Below, piece after piece: positions 45,010-54,042 of a DNA stretch of 64,000 bases. The notes beneath the pieces were generated by a model. The model saw only the letters and a list, made by a program, of their open reading frames with translations. It was not told the origin of the DNA and searched no databases. The DNA is from Phyllobacterium pellucidum (GTDB lineage: Bacteria > Pseudomonadota > Alphaproteobacteria > Rhizobiales > Rhizobiaceae). Position numbers and translations under genes: made by a program. The first letter of the stretch is position 1; each line of letters starts with the position of its first letter. The stretch covers positions 1 through 64,000 of the forward strand of contig NZ_JABUMX010000002.1 of NCBI RefSeq assembly GCF_013327855.1. The letters run 5' to 3'.

Positions 45010-46118
45010 GCCGTTGCTTCCTTTTTCGGATTCTTTCTTTGAAGTCTTCGCTCCATTCTGACGACGAAGGCCGCCAGCAACAAGACGAGGATGCCGGCAG
45101 TCAGGAAGAAGCCCGCGGTGCCTATCAATGTACCGATCGTCTTGAACGCCAGGTACAGCACCTCAAGCGAAAAGACAGTGTAGGAAACCCAGCGCACCGT
45201 AAGGTTCCGGTGCCCCGAAAAGGCGAGGCCCGCGACGGAGCATCCCAAAATCGCAAAGCCGATGGCAACCTGATTGGCAACTCCTTCGCTGAATTCGTCG
45301 AACTGGAAGAAGATGAGGGCGATGACCAGCATGATGAAGCCATATCCGCCGATGGCCTCGCTCCAGCCGGTCAGCTGCTGGGTCGCCCTGCTCCGCAGTG
45401 CATCCGCGAGGAAGAGTGCCGCGCCGAGAACGGCCGCGATCCAAAGGATTGCCTGGTCGTCCAGATCGAACCGGACCACGAAGACATAGGCGATGAGGAG
45501 AATGGCAATGAAATGTCGCGCCTGCTTCGCCTTCGTCCACCAGACAAGTCCCGCGCAGGTGATTGCAAGTACAGGCACCAGCCAGATGTAGTTCCAGTGG
45601 TCTGGAATCGATGGTTCGAGCGAAGTGAACAGGTAGAAGCCGGTAATTGCGACGCTCGTGGACGTCAGTACCTTTGATCGCAGTAGGAGGGCCGCCACCA
45701 TCGTGCCCGCCACCCAAAGAAGCGCCGCATCGGTGGTGTCTCCCGAGAGGTGGTACATTTGGCCAACGAGACCGATACCGGCACCGAATGTGATGGCGGC
45801 GATCAGGTAGAGCGCTTCGCTGAATATCCTGTCGCCCAGGCTTGCCCGCCAGGCGCCGCCGATATAGCCGGCGCCGATCACCGATATGATCAGTCCGAGC
45901 CGAACAAGGCGCGGCATGAGTTCCCAGTTGGCCGCGACGAGGGAGACGATGGCTGCGCCCAGCAAAACTGCGCCGAGAACCGCAAGGACGCCTCCAAGCC
46001 CGAGACCGTGTCCCCTGCCGTCCATGTCCTTGCGCAAGCGTTCGGCCGTCGTCTCATCGATCAGACCGTCCCGCTGCCAGCGCGCAATGTGTTTCTTCAC
46101 GCCAATGGTTATCGCCAA
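45006..46118 (-). CDS. DUF2157 integral membrane protein
   Basis: 370-aa inner-membrane protein. A short cytoplasmic DUF2157 head (HIARWQRDGLIDETTAERLRKDM) is followed by about ten hydrophobic spans, beginning VLAVLGAVLLGAAIVSLVAANW. The AANW segment is typical. A short basic tail (RMERRLQRKNPKKE) ends the protein. It is followed by an overlapping GDYxxLxY gene, and the two are presumed to act together in the membrane. Role unknown. Confidence 0.88.
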   Translation of the reverse strand: MAITIGVKKHIARWQRDGLIDETTAERLRKDMDGRGHGLGLGGVLAVLGAVLLGAAIVSLVAANWELMPRLVRLGLIISVIGAGYIGGAWRASLGDRIFSEALYLIAAITFGAGIGLVGQMYHLSGDTTDAALLWVAGTMVAALLLRSKVLTSTSVAITGFYLFTSLEPSIPDHWNYIWLVPVLAITCAGLVWWTKAKQARHFIAILLIAYVFVVRFDLDDQAILWIAAVLGAALFLADALRSRATQQLTGWSEAIGGYGFIMLVIALIFFQFDEFSEGVANQVAIGFAILGCSVAGLAFSGHRNLTVRWVSYTVFSLEVLYLAFKTIGTLIGTAGFFLTAGILVLLLAAFVVRMERRLQRKNPKKEATA

Positions 46119-46375
46119 GGTCTGCTCCTGAATCGCTGCAACGAGTCTTTAGTATAGCGAGGTGGCGGTCATCCTCCTATGGCGATCCCTGCGTGCTCGC
46201 AGCGCCACAATCACGACATTTGTGCGCCGCAACAATTAACATCGATTAATGTTGCAATGCAGCAATTGCATAGCTGATCTGCAAACTTGGCTCTGCAACT
46301 TTCAGGGGCCGTGCACTATCTTCCACTCAACGATCAAGAGTGATCAAGCAAACAACAACCGAAGTGGTGATTGAA

Positions 46376-46522
46376 ATGAACCTTATCCGCTCCTACAGCA
46401 ACTGGCGTCGTTATCGCGACACGGTTTCCGAACTGAACCGCCTGTCGTCCCGCGAACTCAGCGATCTCGGCATTGCCCGTTCGGACATCCCGTACGTCGC
46501 CAAGAAGTCCGCAATTCGCTAA
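46376..46522 (+). CDS. DUF1127 domain-containing small protein
   Basis: 48-aa arginine-rich protein of the DUF1127 family: NWRRYRDTVSELNRLSSRELSDLGIARSD-type helix, with LSSRELSDLGIARSDI as the signature. Members in alphaproteobacteria affect RNA turnover and phosphate or stress responses, and in Rhodobacter one (CcaF1) is cotranscribed with CcsR sRNAs. ATG 46376 is preceded by a weak GGTGATTG; the open frame starting at 46340 has no family likeness. Immediately downstream lie three CCTCC-loop hairpins, so the mRNA probably yields both this protein and a 3' sRNA. Confidence 0.9.
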   Translation: MNLIRSYSNWRRYRDTVSELNRLSSRELSDLGIARSDIPYVAKKSAIR

Positions 46523-46535
46523 TCGCATAGAGAAT

Positions 46536-46657
46536 ATCGCCGGGGCTTATCCTCCTCCCGAAGCCCCCGCGATCAAAGGCCGATACTCCGCCTCCCTGAT
46601 CGGCCTTTATCAAACGACACCCACCGCACCTCCTCCCGCGGTGGGTGTTGTTGTTTC
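46536..46657 (+). ncRNA. Cuckoo/CcsR-like RNA in the DUF1127 3' UTR: three anti-SD hairpins
   Basis: Three consecutive stem-loops begin 14 bp after the DUF1127 stop. Hairpin 1 (46536-46573): 12-bp stem with one mismatch, 12-base loop containing CCTCCTCCC (46551-46559). Hairpin 2 (46575-46608): perfect 10-bp stem AAAGGCCGAT/ATCGGCCTTT, loop containing CCGCCTCCC (46588-46596). Hairpin 3 (46617-46648): 11-bp stem ACACCCACCGC/GCGGTGGGTGT, loop ACCTCCTCCC, followed by TTGTTGTTT, so it doubles as a terminator. The loops are complementary to GGAGG Shine-Dalgarno sequences. Cuckoo RNAs with this loop and DUF1127 linkage are established in Rhizobiales and Rhodobacterales; membership here is inferred. 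Confidence 0.88.
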
Positions 46658-46681
46658 AGGCCGCCTCCAGCCTATTGAGCC

Positions 46682-47260
46682 CTAGCGGACGCCGCCATAT
46701 CCCCTGCTTTTCCATTCTGCGAGCGTCATGACGTCTGGAGCGCCGCCTCCCGGCTCATACCAGGAATCGACTGCCCAAAGCGTACCGCTGCGGTCCTTCA
46801 GAACAGCAGTGAAGTGTGGATAGCGCCCGTCGAAAAAGCTTCCGCGCGAATCCCGCCGGGCAACGGTGTGGAACTGCAACAGGCCTGCACCCTGCAGATA
46901 GTGCAGGAAGTGATCGGTATTCGTGGATTCGTCCACGCAATCCATCTGGCCGCGCTCGCGTCCCTTGCCAAAGTCCATCTTCGGCCGGTCGACGACGCCA
47001 ATCACCTGCGTATTGCGTTGTTCGAATACTTGAACCGCCCGGCGAACCGCCGCGCGCTCGCCCTCCGGCGATTTGCGGCCGGACGCCATGATGGAGGCAA
47101 TGCGGGAACGGTCGGTGCCGGTCAGCGTTACATTGGTCTTAAAATAGCAGCCATAACCGTGGCAAACGCTGAATGTCTGCGCCATGGCGATGGATGCGGG
47201 ACTGCAAAGAATGAGAAAAAGAAAACAGAAGACGAGTTTATTTAAAACTTTTGTTTGCAT
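46682..47260 (-). CDS. Hypothetical exported protein
   Basis: 192-aa protein with a signal peptide (KLVFCFLFLILCSPASIAMAQ). The mature part has CHGYGCYFKTNVTL at its start, GKGRERGQMDCVDESTNTDHFLHYL in the middle and TLWAVDSWYEPGGGAPDV near the end. The Cys, then His, then Asp order (CVDES, FLHYL/YPHFTAV, VDSWY) recalls transglutaminase-like or NlpC/P60-type folds, but no family could be assigned. Similar proteins are familiar in Rhizobiales. The ATG at 47260 begins the signal peptide. It converges on the DUF1127 RNA, stopping 24 bp from its end. Confidence 0.72.
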   Translation of the reverse strand: MQTKVLNKLVFCFLFLILCSPASIAMAQTFSVCHGYGCYFKTNVTLTGTDRSRIASIMASGRKSPEGERAAVRRAVQVFEQRNTQVIGVVDRPKMDFGKGRERGQMDCVDESTNTDHFLHYLQGAGLLQFHTVARRDSRGSFFDGRYPHFTAVLKDRSGTLWAVDSWYEPGGGAPDVMTLAEWKSRGYGGVR

Positions 47261-47399
47261 GCGCCAACACTAACAATTGTTTTCACCGAAGCCCAACAGA
47301 TTTGCATAATATGGTTGCTCCCGGAAATCCTCACCTGGCAACCGCCGGCGCCGCACCCTAAATCACCCCTGGCGCACCTCACCCAATCGGAGAATGATC

Positions 47400-48347
47400 A
47401 TGCAACAACGCCGTCTCGGCCGAACCGGCCTTTCCATCGCCCCGCTCGTCTTTGGCGGGAATGTCTTTGGCTGGACCGCAGACAAGAAGACATCCTTCGA
47501 CCTGCTTGATCGCTTCGTCGATGCCGGCTTCAACGCTGTCGATACGGCCGATGCCTATTCGCGCTGGGTGTCCGGCAATGAAGGCGGCGAATCCGAAACC
47601 ATCATCGGCGAATGGATGAAATCGCGCAAAAATCGCGACAAAATTGTCATTATCACCAAAGTCGGCTCCGACATGGGACAGGGCAAGAAGGACCTTTCGG
47701 CTGCCTATATCGCCAGGGCGGCTGAGGCTTCCTTGCGCCGGCTGCAGGTAGATGCGATCGATCTCTATCTTTCGCACTGGCCGGATCCGGAAACACCCTA
47801 CGAGGAGACCCTCGGCGCCCACGCGGAACTCCTGAAGGCGGGCAAGGTCAAGTCAATCGGCGCATCTAATCTCGATGCCCAGCAACTGCGTGCCGCACTC
47901 GACGTATCCAGGGAAACTGGCCTGCCGCGCTACGATGTGCTGCAGCCGGAGTATAATCTCTACGACCGCAAGAGCTATGACGGACCGCTGCGCGATCTCT
48001 GCATGGCCGAACATATCGGCGTCATCACCTATTTCAGCCTCGCACGCGGCTTTCTGTCCGGCAAGTATCGCAGCGAAGCCGACCTTGGCAAAAGCGCGCG
48101 CGGCGGCGGCATCAAGGATTATCTCAATCCGCGTGGATTCCGCATTCTTGCCGCGCTTGACGATATTGCCGCCAAGCACAAGGCGAAGCCCGCGGAAATC
48201 GCCCTCGCCTGGATCATGCAGCGCGAAGGCGTTACCGCCCCGATTGCCAGCGCGACGTCCCTTGAACAGTTGGACAGCCTGATCAAGGCGGCTTCGCTCA
48301 ACCTGAGTGCCGAAGACGTTACCCAACTCGACAAGGCCAGCGCCTGA
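47400..48347 (+). CDS. Aldo/keto reductase
   Basis: 315-aa NADPH-dependent oxidoreductase with a TIM barrel. Catalytic tetrad: Asp and Tyr in [12 protein letters not shown], Lys in [10 protein letters not shown] and His in LYLSHWPDP. Other landmarks: [22 protein letters not shown] and [12 protein letters not shown]. Start ATG 47400 ([11 protein letters not shown]) has GGAGA seven bases upstream; ATG 47394 is too close to it. Substrate unknown. A strong terminator follows, so it is separate from trmFO. Confidence 0.93.
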   Translation: MQQRRLGRTGLSIAPLVFGGNVFGWTADKKTSFDLLDRFVDAGFNAVDTADAYSRWVSGNEGGESETIIGEWMKSRKNRDKIVIITKVGSDMGQGKKDLSAAYIARAAEASLRRLQVDAIDLYLSHWPDPETPYEETLGAHAELLKAGKVKSIGASNLDAQQLRAALDVSRETGLPRYDVLQPEYNLYDRKSYDGPLRDLCMAEHIGVITYFSLARGFLSGKYRSEADLGKSARGGGIKDYLNPRGFRILAALDDIAAKHKAKPAEIALAWIMQREGVTAPIASATSLEQLDSLIKAASLNLSAEDVTQLDKASA

Positions 48348-48359
48348 TCGCTTGGATCG

Positions 48360-48392
48360 AAAGCCGCCGCATTGCGCCGTGCGGCGGCTTTT
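48360..48392 (+). terminator. Rho-independent terminator after the aldo/keto reductase
   Basis: Perfect 11-bp stem AAGCCGCCGCA (48361-48371) and TGCGGCGGCTT (48380-48390) with an eight-base loop and TTTT (48389-48392), 13 bp after the stop. It lies 40 bp upstream of trmFO. Confidence 0.9.
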
Positions 48393-48432
48393 GCACATTG
48401 ATGCGGGCGGTCAAAGCGTTTATTGGAAAGCC

Positions 48433-49842
48433 ATGTCCATCAAACCTGTACACATCATTGGCGGCGGTCTCGCCGGTTCCGAAGCTTCATGGCAACTGGC
48501 GCAAGCCGGTGTGCCTGTCATCCTGCATGAAATGCGCCCTGTGCGCGGCACGGATGCCCATAAGACCGAAGGACTGGCCGAGTTGGTCTGCTCCAATTCG
48601 TTCCGTTCCGACGATCCCGAGACCAATGCGGTCGGCGTGCTTCACGCCGAAATGCGGCTTGCCAATTCGCTGATCATGGCCGCGGCAGACGCCCACCAGG
48701 TGCCGGCCGGCAGCGCCCTTGCCGTCGATCGCGACGGTTTTTCCGACAAGGTCACCGCAATCCTCGAAGCGCATCCGCTCATCACCATCGTGCGCGAGGA
48801 GATTACCGGCCTGCCGCCAGCAGAGTGGGATAAAGCAATCATAGCGACCGGACCGCTGACGGCTCCTTCGCTTGCCGAGGCCATCGGCCGTGAGACCAGC
48901 GCCGACGCCCTCGCCTTTTTCGATGCGATTGCTCCGATCGTGCATTTCGATTCGATCGACATGAACGTCTGCTGGTTCCAGTCGCGCTACGACAAGGTTG
49001 GACCGGGCGGCACCGGCAAGGATTACATCAACTGCCCGATGACCAAGGAGCAATACGAGGCCTTCGTGCAGGCCCTGATTGCCGGCGACAAGACGGAATT
49101 CAAGCAGTGGGAGGGCACGCCCTATTTCGACGGCTGCCTGCCCATCGAAATCATGGCCGAACGCGGGCCGGAGACGCTGCGTCACGGTCCGATGAAGCCC
49201 ATGGGGCTCACCAATGCGCACAATCCGACCGTCAAGGCTTATGCAGTCGTTCAACTGCGCCAGGATAATGCGCTTGGCACGCTCTACAACATGGTCGGCT
49301 TCCAGACGAAGCTGAAATATGGAGCGCAGACTGAAATATTCCGCATGATCCCCGGACTCGAAAACGCCGAGTTCGCGCGCCTCGGCGGCCTGCACCGCAA
49401 TACCTACCTGAATTCGCCCACACTCCTCGATCCGACGCTGCAATTGAAAAGCCGGCCAGGACTGCGCTTTGCCGGTCAGATCACCGGCTGCGAGGGATAT
49501 GTAGAATCGGCCGCGATTGGTCTGCTCGCCGGCCGGTTTGCCGCCGCCGAACGACTGGGCCAAGCCGTTACGCCGCCGCCGGCCACGTCGGCATTTGGGG
49601 CGCTCCTCGGCCACATTACCGGCGGCCATATTGTCACCGATGAGGAACCAGGAAAGCGCTCCTTCCAGCCCATGAACGTCAATTACGGGCTCTTCCCGCC
49701 TATCGAGGCACCGAAGTCGGAAGGCAAACGCCTGCGCGGCAAGGAAAAATCCAATGCCAAGAAGCGCGCCATGAGCGCCCGCGCCCTCGCCGATTGTCGC
49801 ACCTGGCTCGGATTGCCGGCGATTGCCGAGGCTGCGGAGTAG
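48433..49842 (+). CDS. trmFO: Methylenetetrahydrofolate--tRNA-(uracil-5-)-methyltransferase TrmFO
   Basis: Folate- and FAD-dependent enzyme that makes m5U54 in the T-loop of tRNA; 469 aa. FAD loop [18 protein letters not shown] near the N-terminus, [30 protein letters not shown] with a conserved Cys, [24 protein letters not shown] ([16 protein letters not shown]) and [21 protein letters not shown]. The ATG 48433 starts directly before the FAD loop. It stands alone between a terminator and the convergent phytoene synthase-like gene. Confidence 0.96.
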   Translation: MSIKPVHIIGGGLAGSEASWQLAQAGVPVILHEMRPVRGTDAHKTEGLAELVCSNSFRSDDPETNAVGVLHAEMRLANSLIMAAADAHQVPAGSALAVDRDGFSDKVTAILEAHPLITIVREEITGLPPAEWDKAIIATGPLTAPSLAEAIGRETSADALAFFDAIAPIVHFDSIDMNVCWFQSRYDKVGPGGTGKDYINCPMTKEQYEAFVQALIAGDKTEFKQWEGTPYFDGCLPIEIMAERGPETLRHGPMKPMGLTNAHNPTVKAYAVVQLRQDNALGTLYNMVGFQTKLKYGAQTEIFRMIPGLENAEFARLGGLHRNTYLNSPTLLDPTLQLKSRPGLRFAGQITGCEGYVESAAIGLLAGRFAAAERLGQAVTPPPATSAFGALLGHITGGHIVTDEEPGKRSFQPMNVNYGLFPPIEAPKSEGKRLRGKEKSNAKKRAMSARALADCRTWLGLPAIAEAAE

Positions 49843-49976
49843 CAAGCTACTTCACTTCGGAGTTGCGTTCCTCAAGGGTGCTCACGACTCTGGGCTGCCG
49901 CCCATCTTTCCGCTTGCGGGGGGATGCCCGGCAGTGCAGAGGGGGATAACTGCGACCCCGATCAGCCTTGTCCATG

Positions 49977-50813
49977 TTAACTGACGGAAGCCTTCAGCAT
50001 CGCCCACTGCCGGCGCAGCGGCGTGATATCGGCAACTTCGTTCGCAGCATCAGCGCCCTTTGCCTTCAGCTTTTTCAGATAGATACGCGTAAGGCGCGCC
50101 GGGAGATAGGCAGGACGCAGGCTGACGCGCAGCTCCTTCGCTCCAGCTTCAAACTTTGCCAGATGGTCAGTCGCAAGCGCTATCATGGCAGCGACTGCAC
50201 GCGCAATCGCTTCTCCATCAGAACCATCGAGGAGATTCTGCGGGCTGCAGCCGACCGCTGTCAGAATATCGGCCGGGATATAAATCTGGCCGCGCCGCCT
50301 GTGCAGGGGCAGGAGCCGCAGCAGGCCGGAAATCGCCTGCGCAACGCCAGCATGTCCCGCCGTATCCGCGTGCTTCAGAGCGGCATCCTCATCGAGCACC
50401 AGCGATGCCAACTGGATCAAGGCCGACGCGGTCTCGCCGCAATAGCCTTCAAGATCATTGCGGCTGGGCATCGGGTCGTCATAAAGGTCGAAAATCCGGG
50501 CCTCGCAATAATTGTCGAAAGCCTGCCGCGGCAGGTCGTGCGTCTTGATCGTGTCGAGGAGCGCGGCGGCCACCGGATTCGCCGAGACCGCGCCATGTTC
50601 GGTGCCGTTGATCAGATCGCGCCACCATTGCAGCCGTACTTCGCCGGGCAAGGGATCGTGGATCAGGTCGCGAATGCGAGCGATCTCCGCATTGAAGGCA
50701 TAAATCGACGCCAGCGCGCCGCGCTTGTCCTCGGGGGCATAAAGGATCGAGACATGGCGATCAGGGTCCGCATCGCGCAGGAACTGCATGCAGTAGGTTT
50801 CATTGGCGTTCAT
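49977..50813 (-). CDS. Phytoene/squalene synthase family protein (NDUFAF6-like)
   Basis: 278-aa all-helical protein of the trans-isoprenyl synthase fold. N-terminal YCMQFLRDADPDRHVSILYAP, YAFNAEIARIRDLIHDPLPGEVRLQWWRD and NYCEARIFDLYDDPMPS, GYCGETASALIQLASLV. The first Asp-rich motif is reduced to RDLIHD instead of DDxxDD, so isoprenoid synthesis is doubtful. Mitochondrial NDUFAF6 is a non-catalytic member of this family needed for complex I assembly. It is 12 bp downstream of an NDUFAF3-like Mth938 gene in the yajC-secDF operon, which favours the assembly role. Confidence 0.8.
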   Translation of the reverse strand: MNANETYCMQFLRDADPDRHVSILYAPEDKRGALASIYAFNAEIARIRDLIHDPLPGEVRLQWWRDLINGTEHGAVSANPVAAALLDTIKTHDLPRQAFDNYCEARIFDLYDDPMPSRNDLEGYCGETASALIQLASLVLDEDAALKHADTAGHAGVAQAISGLLRLLPLHRRRGQIYIPADILTAVGCSPQNLLDGSDGEAIARAVAAMIALATDHLAKFEAGAKELRVSLRPAYLPARLTRIYLKKLKAKGADAANEVADITPLRRQWAMLKASVS

Positions 50814-50825
50814 CGAGATGCCGCC

Positions 50826-51215
50826 TTAATCGACGGCGATCAAGGCAGCCGCCACCGCCCGATCTTCGGCCAGCAAGACATTATAGGTGCGCACTGCCGC
50901 GCCCGTGCTCATGGGATCGGCGGAAATGCGGTATTTGCGCAAGGCGTCGCGCAGTTCCTGCGGCAGCCGGCGCAGCTCCGTGCCGGTGCCTACCAAGAGG
51001 ATCTCGATGTCATCCGCCTGCTCGATCACGAGCGACAGATCGGCAGCCATCACGATCGGCGGTGTTTTCGGCTCCCAGCCATGAATGCCTGATGGAAGAC
51101 ACAGGATCGAGCCACGATGGGACATGTCGGCAAAGCGAAATCCGCCATTGCCATAGGCATCGATCGGCGCGCGCCCCGGAAAATGGGCGTCCCGGATTTC
51201 AATGCCCTTGGCCAA
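50826..51215 (-). CDS. Mth938-like domain protein (NDUFAF3-like)
   Basis: 129-aa protein with the Mth938/NDUFAF3 fold: IEIRDAHFPGRAPIDAYGNGGFRF, PSGIHGWEP, IEILLVGTGTELRRLP and ALRKYRISADPMSTGAAVRTYNVLLAEDRAV. TTG 51215 is preferred as start because homologues begin just before KGIEIR; the in-frame ATG at 51266 would overlap secDF by 47 bp. The human relative NDUFAF3 assembles complex I. It sits between secDF and the NDUFAF6-like gene, an order conserved in alphaproteobacteria. Confidence 0.85.
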   Translation of the reverse strand: MAKGIEIRDAHFPGRAPIDAYGNGGFRFADMSHRGSILCLPSGIHGWEPKTPPIVMAADLSLVIEQADDIEILLVGTGTELRRLPQELRDALRKYRISADPMSTGAAVRTYNVLLAEDRAVAAALIAVD

Positions 51216-51219
51216 GTCC

Positions 51220-53487
51220 CTAAACTCCGTTCTGCTCGGACGCCACCCTCGTGGTGTCATCGACAACGTCGCGGCCCTTGAGCCCGAACAACATCAATAG
51301 TGGACCGGCCACGAAGATCGATGAATAGGTCGCAACAATGATGCCGACGGCAATGGTCAGCGCGAAGGAACGCACGTCATCGCCGCCATAGATGTAAAGC
51401 ATAAGGAGTGCGAGGAAGGTAGCAAGTGAAGTCAGGATAGTGCGCGACAAGGTTTGATTGATCGATGCATCGAGAACGGCCGACAGCGACATGGTATTGC
51501 CATGGCGCCTGAGGTTTTCGCGGACACGATCATAAATCACCACCGTATCGTTGAGCGAGTAGCCGACGATGGCAAGAAGCGCCGCGATGCTCCAGAGATT
51601 GAATTCCATCTGGAAGATAACGAACATGCCGACGATGAGCACGACGTCGTGGATCGTGGCAAGGATAGCGCCGAGAGCAAAATGCCACTCGAAGCGGAAC
51701 CAGACATAGGCCAGGATGGCGACGAGCGACAGGACCACGGCGAGCACACCCGCCTGCGACAATCCACTCGATACGGACGGGCCGATGACATCGACACGGC
51801 GGAAATCGTAGTCGTCCTGCAGTTCGCCGCGGATCTTTACGCCGACGGTCTGCTCGGCATTCTCGCCCTCGCCCTGGCTTCCAACCGTTATCAAGGCGCG
51901 GTCGTCCGACTTGAACGGTTCGATTTTGACCTCGCCGATGTTCAGATCATCGAGTCGGCTATAAACATCGTCAAGGTCGATTGGCCCTTGCCGCGACTGG
52001 ATTTCGACCAGCGTACCGCCCTTGAAATCGATGCCGAAGTTCATGCCGACAACGGCAAAGAGGACGATGGCGGCAATGCTCGAAAGCGCCGAGAAACCGA
52101 GGGTCAGGCCGCGCAATTTCATGAACGGGATTCTGGTGTTGTTCGGCACGAGCTTGAGCGGTGCGCCAGGCACTTCCTTTGGCTTCGAGCGTTGCACCCA
52201 GATCGATATGAGCCACCTGGTCAATGTAAATGTCGTGAACAGCGTCGTAACGATGCCGATCGTCACCGTGAGGGCGAAGCCGTGCACGGGGCCGCTGCCG
52301 AGAATAAACAGTACGAGCGCTGCAATCAGCGTGGTCACGTTGGCATCGACAATTGTCGCGAGCGCCCGGGAAAACCCGGAGTCGATGGCCTGGATGACTG
52401 AAAAGCCCGCCCGCCGGTCTTCACGGATGCGTTCATAAATAAGGACGTTCGAATCCACCGCCATGCCGATCGTCAGGACGATACCGGCAACGCCGGCAAG
52501 GGTCAGCGGTGCGCCGAAGAGCGTCAGCACTGCAAGGATCAGGAGGACATTGACGACCAGCGCAACGCTGGCGATGACGCCGAGGAAGCCATAGGTCAGC
52601 AACATGAACAGGATAACGAGCGCTGCGCCGATCAGGGCCGCAATCTTGCCGGATGATACTGCTGCAGCGCCAAGGTCGGTACCGATGGTGCGCTCTTCGA
52701 TCACGGTAACATCGGTCGGCAAGGCGCCCGCACGCATGACAAGCGCAAGATTGCTCGCGCCGGAGAGGTCGAAGTTGCCGGTAATCTGGCCGGTATTGCC
52801 GGGAATGGCCTCGCTGATCACCGGCGCCGACAGAACCTGATTGTCCAGGACGATCGCAAAGGATTGCCCGACATTGGCCTTCGTCGCCTTGGAGAAGCGA
52901 TCGGCGCCGATGCTGTCGAGCCGGAACGTCACCACAGGCTCCTGTGACGCTGTGTCGATACCGGCCTGCGCGTCGACAAAATTCTTGTTCGAAACGAGCG
53001 GCTCGGTCTTGACGAGATATGGAACCGGCGGATCGTCGAAGGAATAGACGACCTCATCGCCTTCCGGCGGTGTGCCATCGACTGCCTTCTGAGCCGGCAT
53101 CGACGAATCCACCATCTGGAAGGTGAGTTCGCCTGTCAGGCTCAAAATGTCCTTGAGGAGCTGCGAATCGTAGAGGCCCGGCACCTCGACAAGGATACGC
53201 CCGTTGCGCTGGCCCTCGACATTCGGATTTGTATAGCCGAGTTCGCTCAGGCGCCGTGTCAGCACCGCCATCGTCGCATCCGTATCGGGGAGATGGTCCT
53301 TGTCGACCTGCAGGCCGATGCGCGATCCGCCTTCGAGATCAAGCCCGAGGGCAAGCTGCTTCTTGGGCAGCCAGTCCGGCAGCTTTACCAGTTGATCCTG
53401 CGTGAACAGATTGGGAAGAGCCAATATGACGGCTGCCAGAACAACGGCCCAAATGAGTACGGTCTTCCAGCGGCTGAAATAGAGCAT
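51220..53487 (-). CDS. secDF: Fused protein translocase subunit SecDF
   Basis: 755-aa fusion of SecD and SecF that uses the proton gradient to pull substrates out of the Sec channel. SecD part: N-terminal span WKTVLIWAVVLAAVILAL, ALGLDLEGGSRIGLQ, a periplasmic P1-like loop and LTLAGVAGIVLTIGMAVDSNVLIYERIRE. SecF part from about residue 450: GFSALSSIAAIVLFAVVGMNFGIDFKGGTLVEIQ, GYSLNDTVVIYDRVREN. Each half has about six spans. The periplasmic part of SecD is shorter than in E. coli. It follows yajC by 62 bp. Confidence 0.96.
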   Translation of the reverse strand: MLYFSRWKTVLIWAVVLAAVILALPNLFTQDQLVKLPDWLPKKQLALGLDLEGGSRIGLQVDKDHLPDTDATMAVLTRRLSELGYTNPNVEGQRNGRILVEVPGLYDSQLLKDILSLTGELTFQMVDSSMPAQKAVDGTPPEGDEVVYSFDDPPVPYLVKTEPLVSNKNFVDAQAGIDTASQEPVVTFRLDSIGADRFSKATKANVGQSFAIVLDNQVLSAPVISEAIPGNTGQITGNFDLSGASNLALVMRAGALPTDVTVIEERTIGTDLGAAAVSSGKIAALIGAALVILFMLLTYGFLGVIASVALVVNVLLILAVLTLFGAPLTLAGVAGIVLTIGMAVDSNVLIYERIREDRRAGFSVIQAIDSGFSRALATIVDANVTTLIAALVLFILGSGPVHGFALTVTIGIVTTLFTTFTLTRWLISIWVQRSKPKEVPGAPLKLVPNNTRIPFMKLRGLTLGFSALSSIAAIVLFAVVGMNFGIDFKGGTLVEIQSRQGPIDLDDVYSRLDDLNIGEVKIEPFKSDDRALITVGSQGEGENAEQTVGVKIRGELQDDYDFRRVDVIGPSVSSGLSQAGVLAVVLSLVAILAYVWFRFEWHFALGAILATIHDVVLIVGMFVIFQMEFNLWSIAALLAIVGYSLNDTVVIYDRVRENLRRHGNTMSLSAVLDASINQTLSRTILTSLATFLALLMLYIYGGDDVRSFALTIAVGIIVATYSSIFVAGPLLMLFGLKGRDVVDDTTRVASEQNGV

Positions 53488-53549
53488 TCGGCAATAACCT
53501 TCGGCATAGAATCAACAGGGCGGCTCCGTGGCCGCCCCGTAACTATGCC

Positions 53550-53885
53550 TTATTTCTTGTTATCGGCAACCGGTTCGCCCTTGACCCGTACATCGGCGAC
53601 CATGCCGCGCAACACCCGTGCCTTGACGCCATCGCCGATCTCGACATCGAGTTCGCCCGTATCCTCATACACCTTCACGACCTTGGCGATGAAACCGCCG
53701 CCGGTGACGATCGTGTCGCCGCGGCGAATTGCCTTCAGTTGTTCCTCGCGCTTCTTCGCCGCCGTGCGCTGCGGACGGATGATGAGGAAGTACATGATCA
53801 CGAAGATGAGGATGAATGGCAGAATGCTCATGAGCATTTCCGGTGCGCCGCCGGCGGCCTGTGCATATGCAGGAGTTACGAACAT
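53550..53885 (-). CDS. yajC: Preprotein translocase subunit YajC
   Basis: 111-aa accessory subunit of SecDF. One membrane span (MLMSILPFILIFVIMYFLII), then RPQRTAAKKREEQLKAIRRGD and TIVTGGGFIAKVVKV, the signature of the family. ATG 53885 is preceded by GGAGG nine bases upstream. First gene of the yajC-secDF-Mth938-phytoene synthase-like operon. Confidence 0.96.
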   Translation of the reverse strand: MFVTPAYAQAAGGAPEMLMSILPFILIFVIMYFLIIRPQRTAAKKREEQLKAIRRGDTIVTGGGFIAKVVKVYEDTGELDVEIGDGVKARVLRGMVADVRVKGEPVADNKK

Positions 53886-54042
53886 TGAGACAAACCTCCA
53901 GAGAAGACATATTTTGATTATACCTGAGCCTGCGCAATACAATGTTTGCGTTGGCAAAAGCAACCGTACAAAACCGTGAGGGCGGCTTTTCGATTTATCG
54001 TCAACATGATAGTTGCAGGTGCGCAGGTAAAGCAAAGGCTGG

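Noticed and set aside
46225..46275. Palindromic AACAT/ATGTT and TTGCA repeats upstream of DUF1127
   Set aside because: Short, AT-rich and without a candidate regulator; a binding site could not be supported.
49968..51092. 374-codon plus-strand frame
   Set aside because: Antisense shadow of the phytoene synthase-like and Mth938 genes.
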